From Liolophura sinensis (Eukaryota; Mollusca; Polyplacophora; Chitonida; Chitonidae), in contig NC_088302.1 in NCBI RefSeq assembly GCF_032854445.1, positions 18,593,338 through 18,657,337 on the forward strand: 64,000 nucleotides of DNA. Direction: 5' to 3'. This document shows, in pieces, positions 12,201-24,200 of this stretch. The notes under the pieces are model-generated. The model had not been told where the DNA came from. It searched no databases and worked only from the letters and a program-made list of their open reading frames with translations. Position 1 is the first letter of the stretch. Every line of letters starts with the position of its first letter. The position numbers and the translations under genes are program-made.

Positions 12201-15200
12201 ATGGCAGTGGATTCATTTGCAGAACACTGCTGTTTGCTGGTAAATATAGCCACTAATCCTGACTGAGTACAAGCTAGTTGCATGGAGGGTTAAGAAATGA
12301 GGGTTAAAAGGTCTGAAGCCAGTTTCATGAAACTCACTTAGCCAAGTATACTGTGTATACTAGCATGAAAACATGTGTTGTAGAAGTATGAAGTGCACTT
12401 AGCTAAGGGTTACTTAACACCATGGGAGCGGTAGATCCAGGGTCAATCCTGGGTTGAGTCACACCTAAGACCCTAAAAGAGGAAGTTGTAACTTCCTCGC
12501 TTGGCGTTCTCAGTGAAGCAGCACTAGATAAAAGAAATCCGTCCTGCATCAAGGAGGCACATTACATGCGCTCAAAGGATTCCTTCATCGTCATATGACT
12601 GAAAAATTGTTAAGTATGACGTTAAACCCCAAGCTCTCACTCACTTAACCCCAAGTATGCTTCATGAAATTGACCCCTCCTAATTGTGCCCGACTGATGT
12701 GGAGGCGAAATGGTTAGAGCGTCTGGCTCGAACTCGAGAGACCTGGGATGAAACCCGGGTCGAGTCATGTCAGAGACTTTTAAAAATGGAACATGTTTCG
12801 CTTGGCACTCGCTTGGCGCTTAGCACTGAGAGATTAAAGTAAGGAAACAGGACTGGTTGGCCCGGTGTCAATATAATGTGACTGGGAGGGGTGTCATGTC
12901 TGGTATTTTCGGCATGATACTTCAGTGGCGGCAACAGGTTGGCACCATGGACCACAAGAAGACACAGAATATATACACACACCTAATGACTCCCTGTTGT
13001 CATATGACTGTACGACCTTAAACCCCAAACATTTATTCATTAATTCCTAATGGTGCACTACTGGTGAGCTATTGACATGCCATGGAGAGCCTTTAACCTG
13101 GTTGGTAATGTATCTTTTGCTTACAGTGTTTAGAGAACATGGCATAGCAACTTTATGAAAACATCTAAAATGTTTTATGTTATTATTTGTGTCATATAGC
13201 TCTGGTGCATGTACCGTGAATAATGAAGTTGTGATGAATAGGGAAGCTTAGTGACTGGTTCACCTGGTGACAGTGCCATGACGGCATGTGTGAGACACCA
13301 TTTTGGGTGTTTTTCAAAAGATCATACTTAAGTGTGGAAGCACTATGAATGACTTCTGCAAGGACACACTATTATGATTTATTTATTTGAATGGTGTTTT
13401 ACACCATGCTCAAGAATATTTCACTTATAAGATGGCGGCCAGCGTTATGGAGGAAGCCGGTCAGAGCCCTATGGAAACCCACAACCATCCACAGGTTGCT
13501 TTGGTAAACCTGTTCTGATATGACTGCAAACATAATAGACGTGTAAATAAAACCCAAGGCAACAAATAAAATAAGGAGGAAAATGTTTATTGACTTTGAG
13601 ATGATGAAAGTTCACATGGAGTTGTAAGTTTTTGTATGGCTTTACTGGTAGGTAAATTACTACTTGTTGTCCTTTATTACTGCCAGAAAAACTTAATTAG
13701 GGGATGGTCTTTATTTAAATGGTGAAAAGAATTGCTTCAGATTCCTGCAAAGGTGTGTCCATGTGTGTACAATATGTGCGGAGTTATGTATTTGTGGGGA
13801 CATGGACACATGTAGTTTATTATTCGGCCTTTGTTATAGGAGGGAAATGAGTATGGCGTAAAACTCAAATAAATAAATAAATTTATAAATGTTGCCAGTC
13901 ATGATCATGATTTTTCCTTTTGCTTATAGTGAGAATCATTCATAATTAAATAGAAATATGAATTATAACTTTCTTGACTGAAAGAAGAGTTATGAATGTC
14001 TGGCAGGTTGACAATGCCCGGCGTCTTGTCCAGAAGTACGAGACACAATTACGACAAAATGCCCTGGAGATTGAGGGGAAGAATACTGAGCTAGAGACAG
14101 TGAGGTGAGTCATTTAGAGACATTTGCTACAAAGGTTCGTCAGAAGTTGTAGAAAGGTAAATGCACAAAAATTCTGTTATTTCAATGTATATTCTCAGAT
14201 AAGAAGCAGCATTGGCTTATTTCTGCTTAACTGGACTAGCCTGACTGTGAAATTATGTCTCCCTTGATTAATTACATAAATTAATACTGTTACTACTGCT
14301 ACTGTTTACTTTTATATGAATGACTAGTCTGTTAAGTGAAGCTGTGAAGCAAGACTGCAGCTATTATGACCTTCAAAGCTATTTCCAGAAATTGTTTGGT
14401 AAATTCAATCCATAACAAAACTGTCAGTTGTGTTTGTGCTTTGTTATGCTTTTTTACTTTGTAAGCGTTTTTAACATGTGCATTTTCATGTGAAGGAAAG
14501 TTTATTTTTAAACAGGTTAATTGCTTGCCTTTTTGAATTTTGATTGTCTTCCAGAAATACATTTATACTTACGCTGTTTTCTGCTAAAACATGCACCTTG
14601 AGGATAAACTATGTGTACAGCAGATCTCTGAGAACATGGAATTCGCTCGTTAGCATTCCTCTAGCCAGTATGGAAGTGTTATGCTTGTCATGCTTTTTTG
14701 TTATTAGGCATGAATTGTCAGAGCTTTGGAACAGTCATCACCAGTTGAACGAACATGCCACCCAGCAAGCTGAACTGATACGACAGCTTCAGAACCTACA
14801 ACAGGATACTCAGAAAAGTAAGTTAGACGATCTCTGTAGCACCCGATGCAGTTGTGGGAACCCATCTCTCTCAGGAAGTATTTGCCCTGCACAAGCTGTG
14901 TTTGACATTGAATCCTCAAAAATTATGGCCTGTATGGAATGGGCTGTGGCTGAGGTGTTAAGATGCTAGCCTTACAGTCTCTAGGACTTGAGGCTCAAGT
15001 TCAAACCCAGCCTTGGACAGGGAATTTGTGGTTTTCACCGCTCTCTCCGTTCATGAGGTCTTGGTCATTATAATCGTCAGTAACTCTAGTATGGACATTT
15101 AACATTGGTTGAAGACATTGTCTTTCACCAGTACATGGGAAAGTGTCAGTAATTTGCCTAAGGCCAGTGGTTTACGCTGGGGCACTTTGGTTTACTCCAA

Positions 15201-18200
15201 CCTTGAAACTGATGACTCTCGTGGAAGTGAAAAATTCTTGAGATTGGCGTTCAAACAATGAGGAAATAAATAAATAGATAAATATGTATATAAAATATGT
15301 AGGCATTGTGTTGTGGGGCCTGGTAAAACACATTTATTTACTTATATGTAGCACTCAGTTTTAAGGTGTGACATGAAAATTGTAATTTTTTCTTTTCAGT
15401 TTAAACTTTAGTTGAACTTATATCGGTGGAACAAATGGTCTTTGTGACCATCTCTGAACAAGAGAATTCACACTGTTCAGATTAAGATCATGTCATAAGA
15501 GGTGTCCATGATGTTTCAGGTACATAATCCCATTTTTTAGATTGCTCACATGAATAGGGGAGTTTCGAGTTGGAACTCCTACTGTGTCATGTGAATGGTG
15601 AAATTTGTTAGGCAACCTTTGTTGACATTAATTTACTGATCACCTGTCTTCTTTTCCAGAGGTGCAAATGGCACCTCTTTCCTTCAGGAACTTCTCAAGT
15701 TCACACACACTTTTCTCTATCAATCTTCTCTATCATTCTTTCTTCTTACTGAATTACTTTTTATGACACTTTTTTCAGACACCTATGTTCTATTGAATGC
15801 GATCAGAAATAGTTGCCTAACATTTTTGATAGGTCACGTGATAGTGTTGGACTTTTTCTACCTTTAACAATAAAAGAGTTAAAACTCGAAACTCTCCAAT
15901 TGTAGTACATGTACACATTAATTTACATTTTTCTCTACAGTGTTAAAGAATCAGGAAGATGCGTATTGTATTGAAGCAACTTCACTTCAGCAGGTAAGAA
16001 TACCTTGTGAAGCTACCATTGTTCCTTAACTGTTTTGCAACTTTTAGTGTGATTTAAGTGCCTTTTAAATTGGATTATGAACAAAAAACTACATTTCTTG
16101 ATTTTGCCAATTCCAGGACATGACAAAAAGGATAAATTTATCAGACTAACCAGAATAATATTCCCAGAATATGCTTGATTAAACCTGTGAAAATGTTGAA
16201 AAATAACAGTAACTGAAAATGGATATTGAGTAGTGGATTTTTGTTGTCTAAATGCCAAGGTGTTGTTGTCTTTTAAGGTATTTACACATATAAGGAATAT
16301 ATATTTCTAAGCTTGCTTGACTGTATAAAGTATTTAGTACACTCCAACTGACATGAAGTTATTATTAAAAGAGTGAATGAAAATTGGATTGACTGATATG
16401 AACTCTAGATTAAAGATTCAGCTCAACTTTTTCAAGGGCACATCTTGTGAAGTGCTGCTGTGTAAGCTGTCGTGCAAGTTGTGCCAAGGTTATGTGACGA
16501 CTGCTTCGTATAGCTAGCCCTAAGGGTTTCAAGAAACAGTGCCCCGGCTCACAGTGAGCTTATTAATCATGAGAAAGAGCATTTCCAGACTATATATTTG
16601 ACTCCTTATTAGAATAATCAACTCTGTAATTGTAACACTGTCACACGCACGCTCAGTCCTGAATGGACATGTGAATTTTAAGATGCTGCTGTCAGTTTGT
16701 CCCAAGGCTAATCTGTTATCTTAAAAACATCTGCTTGCAAGGGAATTGCATTCATATGCAAGGGAAATTGCCAGACAGCCTAGACTGGTTGACAGAGCTT
16801 ACGTTTTGTTTTTTTTTTACTTATGATGAAAGGCATAGTTTATTTCTCCTCCAGTCCGTTCTGTATGCAAAAAGAAGGGTGCAGTCAGAGCAATGTATCT
16901 TTGGGTCTGCGTATAAGTGGTTGTTTGGTTTATGTATGTCATACCAGGGGCCATGTGTAGTCTGTTTTTGAATTTGTACATTCCCCAACCTCACAGATTA
17001 TGTGGGGCCTTGTTGACAGACAACATAAAGCAGTCAACAACGCTTATGTGGCTATTGCTTTGTCTAAATTAATGTTCATTGATGACCACTTGTCTTCCAG
17101 CAGTATCATTTTATGGTGTGTGGACATGTCGGAAAGTTTGTCAGTCACTTGCTAAAGGTTGGTGGTTTATCCCAGCACTTGCGTTTTCCTCCACCCATAA
17201 TAATGACAGCCATCAGAATTTACCAGTGGAAAATTGAGGAAAAAAAGTGAAGTGTGGCATTAAAAAATAATGAAATAAATGGATAACTAAAAAAACTGCT
17301 GGTGATTGTGGATTCCCCCTGCTGTCACTATTTGCAGGGCATTGGTGACAACAAGCGTTCAACGATGTAGTCTGATGTTGAAGGAAGACCCTTGTCTTCC
17401 ACAAATGGAGTGTGCCAAGTCCTTACTGTGTCTTTCTTACGTGAAAATTTGTTAGTAACTTGCCAAAGGTTGGTGGTTCACCACAGGCACTTTTATTTTG
17501 TTCAGCCATAAAACTTGAACACCATCATATAACTGAAAAATTCTTGAGTAAGGCATTGAAATAACCTGGTGGTTCTTGTTTTCTTCAGCCAATACCTGTA
17601 TACTGTAATACGGTTTGTGGCATACAGTGTTATTAAAGAATTATCAAGAATAGTTCTCATTATTCCCTAGTATAATTATTTTTGTGGTCTGCCAATGCAC
17701 ACACAACCATGATATCGTGTTTGATCTGAAAGGAACCGCTTTGTTTTATGACAAATTCTTTCTTCTTGGGAATCATAGTAGTTAGCCATTGGCCTGCTTG
17801 TGGTTTATCTGTAGTGAGCTTGTGGAATGGTAGTGGATTGTTGCACCTGGAGCAATAATATCTATTAGATAATGTTCTAATAGCGAATGAAGGATAGTGG
17901 AATGATGGACGAATGCTATAGAAGTGAACTATAGGTGTGCAATTGACAAGCTAGTGGTGTTTAGTACTGTAGTTCTCATAAACTATATGTATACCAAAAT
18001 ATTAAATTTGGTATACATACAGTAACTTATTGGAACTTAGACTGAAAATGTTGCAAGAATTACAAGGAAACATGTCTTTGGAAATGTGCGGTTCTAAGGG
18101 AGGAAGAAAGTACTTCCCTACATGTTAACAGTAACCTACATGTACTTTCATTTTGGGACCGAGGTGGCTGATAGCATGGTTTGATAGCGTTCCAGCTCAT

Positions 18201-21200
18201 GCTGGCTTCCTCTTCAGCCATTCATGGCTGTGGGTTTCCCCCGGGTTTTGCCTGGTTTCATCCCACCATAATGCTGGCAGCTGTCATATAACTGAAATAT
18301 TCTTGAGTACAGCGTAAAACACCATTTACTCAAATAAATAAATAAATTAACTTGTCTTATTTTAAATTCATTGTAGTGTAGTTAATTATTTTTTAGATTT
18401 ATTTGATAGGAAAAGTGAACATCAATAATTTTAGTGTAATGTTAAGACTGCTAAACAGTGTATCTCTGTCTGATGTTGGCAGATGTATGCTGAACTGACA
18501 ACTCGCTTTGAGGTCTCAAAGCAGGCAGAAGCTGATCTCCGACGGGAAATGCTTTCATTGAAAAAGGTAAGTTTCTGAGTTGACCAGACACAATTCAACA
18601 ACTTAATTCGGTGATAAAAGTGGTTATTAAAACCCATCTAGCTTCTGACTTAGTTGGTTTCCATTATCAGGAATAATAACTCAGTGATGTCAAAACAATG
18701 ACATGTTGAAAGGAATTTGGCTAGAAAACCCATAGTTTCATTTCTTTTGACTACTTGCTGTCCGAAGGAAAACTGGAGAAGTTCACATTTGTGTATGTCA
18801 TCTTTGTGTGAGTTATTGGTAAGTTGCCTACAGCAATTGACATTGTTCCACCTCGTTACCATGTCCCCATCTTGTTGGAAACCAGCGACTTTATGGGCCC
18901 TTGGGACTGAGGTTACACAATTGATATGTATTTATGTATGTGCTGAGGAGTAGGAGATGATTGGGTGATAATACAAGAACTGTCAAGGGTTTCTAAGAAA
19001 ATTCACGGAGATATTTAGGCAAACAAAGATCATCTAGCCTGTGAGCCTCTGTGGATTTGGCAAACTCTCGTGTAAGTGGACGCTGTCTCGGCATGTCATC
19101 GGGAGTTTTCTTTTCACTTCATTTCTGTTTCATGTCACAGTTCGTCTCATGGAAGAGACGTCACTGTATGGCCTGACGCGGGTAATAATAGGTATATTAC
19201 ATTAACAACCTAATAACTTTGAAAAGAAAGGGATATGAATAAAACATGTCTTCTGGTGGCCCTGAGTGGATGGACAGTGTATTTTTTTCACAAAACTTCA
19301 ATAAAAGGTGTTTATATCATACACTGTAGCTACCATAGCATCACTTTTTATACCAGTCTCAACAAAGTTAGGTTGGGGGTGGGGTGGGGGTTTGACTATA
19401 CTGGAATCTCCCCTGTCGGTTCATCTGTCTGTCTGTCTGTCTGTCTGTAGACACGATTTTGTGCATTTCCTTTCAAATTACTGTGCCAATTTTTATGAAA
19501 CTTACCATACATCTTGCCTATCATCTGAGCTTGTGTGTGCTTAAGTTTCATTCATTTTTTGTCCATGCAACTCTTCAAAGTACTGAACCTATTTCCATGA
19601 AATCATTATCTAAGCTATTTCCTATTATCTAAACCTGTGCATGATTAAAGTTTAATCACAAACTGCTAATTACTTTCATAATTACTCCTGTTCAGGCTCT
19701 TAGTGCAATAATGCATTTTCATGTACACAGGTTTTGTCCGTGCAACAACGGCTAAAGTATTGCACCAATTTTGTTGAAACATTGTGTACATCTTTTACAG
19801 ATTGCACCAGGTAAAAAAAAAGAAAATCTGTTCAGATGGCTAATCAGTACCGTGGGGTGTATCGTGTGTATGATGTCTCACAATTTGATAATTTAAATGA
19901 TGAACTGAAGAAACACATATTATAGATATATTTTGAATAAAGCTACAGTATGGTTTCAAAGAAATCAAGATAAATCATGATAAATGTGGTAGAACTGTTG
20001 CATTTACCCTAACAATTCGTGCCAAAAAAGTAGGTCAAGTACATTATGCACTAAAAATGTAAATAATCAGTATGTGTGAATACATGTATACAAGGGCAGT
20101 ATGGTGTAAATGTACTTATGACATCATCAACAGTACATGTGCTGTGTGGTGTAAATGTACTTATGTCATAAACAGTATATGTACTGTATGGTGTAAATGT
20201 ACTCATGACATCATAAACAGTACCTGTGCTGTATGGTGTAAATGTACTTATGACATCATAAACAGTACATGTGCAGTATGGTGTAAATGTACTTATGACA
20301 TCATAAACAGTACATGTGCTGTATAGTGTAAATGTGCAGTATGGTGTAAATGTACTTATGACATCATAAACAGTACATGTGCGGGACCATCCTAGTATCT
20401 AGAGCCATTTTAGTTCTGGAAAACATTTGGTCAGCCAAACTGTTGAGCGCCCTAACCAATCAAGCTTTAGTTAAACTAACAAATAACTTGGAACAATCAT
20501 TAGGTGCTTTAATTACCAATAAATAGTTACGTTTTCCGACAAATTTTTTTCATTCACAGCCTTAAAAGCTCTCACAAGGCATCATTTTATGAAATTTCTT
20601 TTTATACTGTCATATTGTCACCTATTAAAATTTTGGATCAGAACCTTCAAGTTTTAGCTCACCATTACAAAGCAAGGTCAGGTATTACGAGTGTGGAGGA
20701 AAAGTGGTGTCGTTGTCCGAGTTAGCTGTTTTGTTTGGGTCAGTTGAATAAGGTTTTATGTTTGGGTCTGCTATAGTCTCACAGTTTTCACATCACCTCT
20801 ATGAAACTTGCTGGGAATGGTTTGGACATTGACTCATTTTTATTATAAATTAGGGATGTGTGCATTTGTATTAAAATGATCAGGTTTGGCCCTAGCCGTT
20901 TTGTCGACGTCAGCACTATAAAAGGCCAGGGTAAGGTGTTTTCTTTGGGTCAGCTGTTGCCACATTTTTTACATCATCTTGCTGAAACTTGGTAAGGATG
21001 ATGGCATGCTTTGAAGACTTAGACTGCCATTTGAACCGAATCCATTACCGGCGAGCTGTCTGGTTTCTCATAACCCTTGTTTTTTTTTTTAATATGGCCT
21101 TGATTTTTCCAAATACATTTTTTACACGACCATGAATTCATATCTTTTAAATGTCTATGAAATGTGCCATATTAACCATTAGTAACTGATATCTGTGTAT

Positions 21201-24200
21201 TTTGTTTCATGCTGTTAGGGCACACCAGCCTCTATGTAGATGTACCTAATGCTGAGACTGGTTATTGGAGTATTTACTGCAGTGTTCTAATGGATGATCG
21301 CCTGTCCTGCCAACATGACCAGACTCCTGTCCGCACTGTCTATATTAGATACGACAGTATAATGTGAATACCAATTATCAGCTGTCCCATATCAATTTGT
21401 CTACAGACACCCTGTAGTCCGGGCCTCCCTTCCCACAGGTGTGATCTCTACGATAGAGACAACTTAACGCACTTGCTGCCTCACACCTGCAGTGTTTATG
21501 TGACCGATGTCCCCCCACAGGAGGCTAACTGATGACTGGTCATCCCCACCGACCTCAGCACGTCCAGGCTTATTCATGCCCCTGCATGCCTCAACATTAG
21601 ATACTGATATTATTATAATGTCAGAATTTGAAATGAATGTACGTGTGTATATCTTCATTTTACCTGGGATACTTGCAGGCCTACTTGTTCCTATGGTTTG
21701 TCTGTTATCTAAATATCAAATTTGATTTCATTTGAATTTATAGTGGGTCTTGATTTTGACTGGCATTAAATTTTAATGTAGTCACACAAGTCATGAAGTT
21801 TGGTTCTATAATCATACAGTTAGGTTCAAGACGAGGCAGACATTGAGGAACTTGTTGCCGTGTCTTTTCCTGATCAGCTCCTTGTCAAAAAGACATTTCT
21901 AATGCAATAAAATATCAGAACAATTCAAAATTTATATCTGGTACTGGATAGGAAGTCCTGTCTTGTACTGATAGAGTCTTGTCAAGTACTGGGTGTGGAA
22001 ACATGTCTGGTACTGGGTGAGGAGTTGTCTGGCACTGGAAGTTGTGTGTGGTACTGGTTGGGGAGTTGTGTCTGGTATTGGGTGAGGAGTTGTCTGGCAC
22101 TGGGAGTTGTCTGGTACTGGGTGGGGAGTTGTGTCTAGTACTGGGGAGTACTAGATGGGAAATTGTGTTTGGTACTTGGTGGGGAGTTGTGCCTGGTACT
22201 GGGTGGGGAGTTGTGTCTGGTACTTGGTGGGGAGTTGTGTCCGGTATTGGGTGGGGAGTTGTGTTTAGTACTTGGTGAGGGGTTGTATCTGGTACTAGGT
22301 GGGGAGTTGTGTCTGGTGCTGGGTGGGGAGTTGTCTGATACTAGGTGGGTAGTTGTTTCTGATACCAGGTGGTGAGTTGTGTCTGATACTAGGTGGGGAA
22401 TTGTGTCTGGTGCTGTGTGGGGAGTTGTGTCTGGTACTGGGTGGGGAGTTGTGTCCGGTACTGAGTGGGGAGCTGTGTCCGGTACTGGGTGAGGGTGTTG
22501 TGTCAGGTACTGGGTGAGGAGATGTGTCTGGTACTGGGTGAGGAGTTGTGTCTGGTACTAGGTGGGGAGTTGTGTCAGATACTGGGTGCGAAGTTGTGTC
22601 CGGTATTGGGTGTGGAGTTGTGTTTGGTACTGGGTGGGGAATTGTGTCTGGTACTGGGTGAATGTAAGGCAAAGGATGGTGATTTCTGATGTAAAAAAGA
22701 GATGTAGTGGAAGGTTTTAATTTCTCCAGATTGTTTTCTCTTATCCTTAGTAAGACAGGAAAAAGACCATTTTGGCATATAACCTGTGTTTAATCTGTTG
22801 TTATTAAATTAATTTCATTTGGCATGAAATCATTTCATAGCAGTCTCTCATTTGTACGACATGATTCCAGTTCATACGGAAGTTGTAAATGTAAGCAGAA
22901 TATGTTCAGAGTGTAAAAAATAAGGTCTCATCATGCGGCTAATTTACTTGGATTGCATCAAAGGGGAGTAATCAAATGAAGGGCTATTTACGGAATGTAT
23001 TATGTAGCTTTTGTCGACAGTTATTTCTGGACCCTATCCGAATTGTAATGTCATCTGATCAAAGAGGCTGGGATATTCATGGTTTCTGTGCCTCATCCAA
23101 AACTGAATAACTTGATATTGCAAAAAGGACAAATTATACAGGAACAAAAATTGCCATTTTGCAATTGTTTCCTTTGATAAGTTATGGCCACATTCTTTCG
23201 AGACTTCTTATTAAAATTATCAGCCTTATAGATGATCTTTTCTGAACTCAATTTGCTTGCCGGCTGGGACAAGCCTTTGGTGAGTTCCATCGAAGTCGTC
23301 CTTCTGTTGGTTTCCAGTCGGCACCAAGTCAGTCTATTGGCTTGTCACTTTTTTCGCCCCCTCTACGCAGAGGGTAATACACTCGCTACAAGTTATTGAC
23401 ATCAGGACCGAATGCCTATTGGGACGACTGCATTAAATTTGTGCGAAGCCTACAGCATAATAATAAGGCTTGGTATGATGTACCACAGTACGCTGTCCCT
23501 TTCCATGATCACGTCCCCCAGTGAGACTGGGCTGTCATGTCATCTACACAGTGATAAGCATGTCCCGCTTTCCCCAGCAGAGCCTGCCAGTGTGACTTCA
23601 ATCAATGATACATGAAACTGGTTAGAATTGAGGACTGGCCACGCTGATAGATTTCGGAGCAGATAGATAGTTTTTCGCTGTCCTCGGCATATCGAGGTAT
23701 CCCGTGCGGGCCCCAGTAAATCCCCACTCTGTCAGCTGGGCTGGGTGCCTCGCTGCTGCCTATTGACAGACTTACACCTCTGCAAACACACTCTATTTTC
23801 TACTCTGTCCATAACTCCGTCCGTCAGTGACAAGCCCGTCCTATCCCGTGACCAAGGTGTTAAGTCATTACTGGGTAATAAGGCTGTATAAACTATAATT
23901 TGCCCTTCTCCTCAATGCTGTCATACAAGTTTATATTCAAGTGCATACAGCCTGGGTGACTTGGGAATGAATGTTGTTGATCAGTGGTATTATCCCCGCC
24001 ACCAAATCTCCACCAGCAGGAGAGCGTGGTGTTATCTCGCGTATTGATCGTGATGTATTGGGTGTCACCCTGATGTGCCGACCCAGAGCTATGTCACAAA
24101 CTACCAAATATATATAGATGCAGACGCAGGCACTGTGTTTTTTTTTGTTGCTTTTTTCGACTCTTTTCCAAGCACTGCATTACCAGTCTTTGCTGAAAAT

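Larger units (their letters stand above)
10920..14006. other. CNTLN intron rich in repeats
   Basis: A 3.1-kb intron. The first 1.4 kb is plain AT-rich DNA. It then holds a foldback element interrupted by two SINE B copies (12310-13045) and a truncated SINE A (13377-13510), with a SINE A tail near 13805-13880. Confidence 0.6.

Noticed and set aside
19400-21060. LINE or other retrotransposon coding remnant
   Set aside because: The sequence looks like dispersed noncoding repeat, but no frame carries reverse-transcriptase or endonuclease-like residues.
22295-22672. 125-codon Pro/Thr/His-rich - frame
   Set aside because: Product of the 24-bp minisatellite read in reverse.
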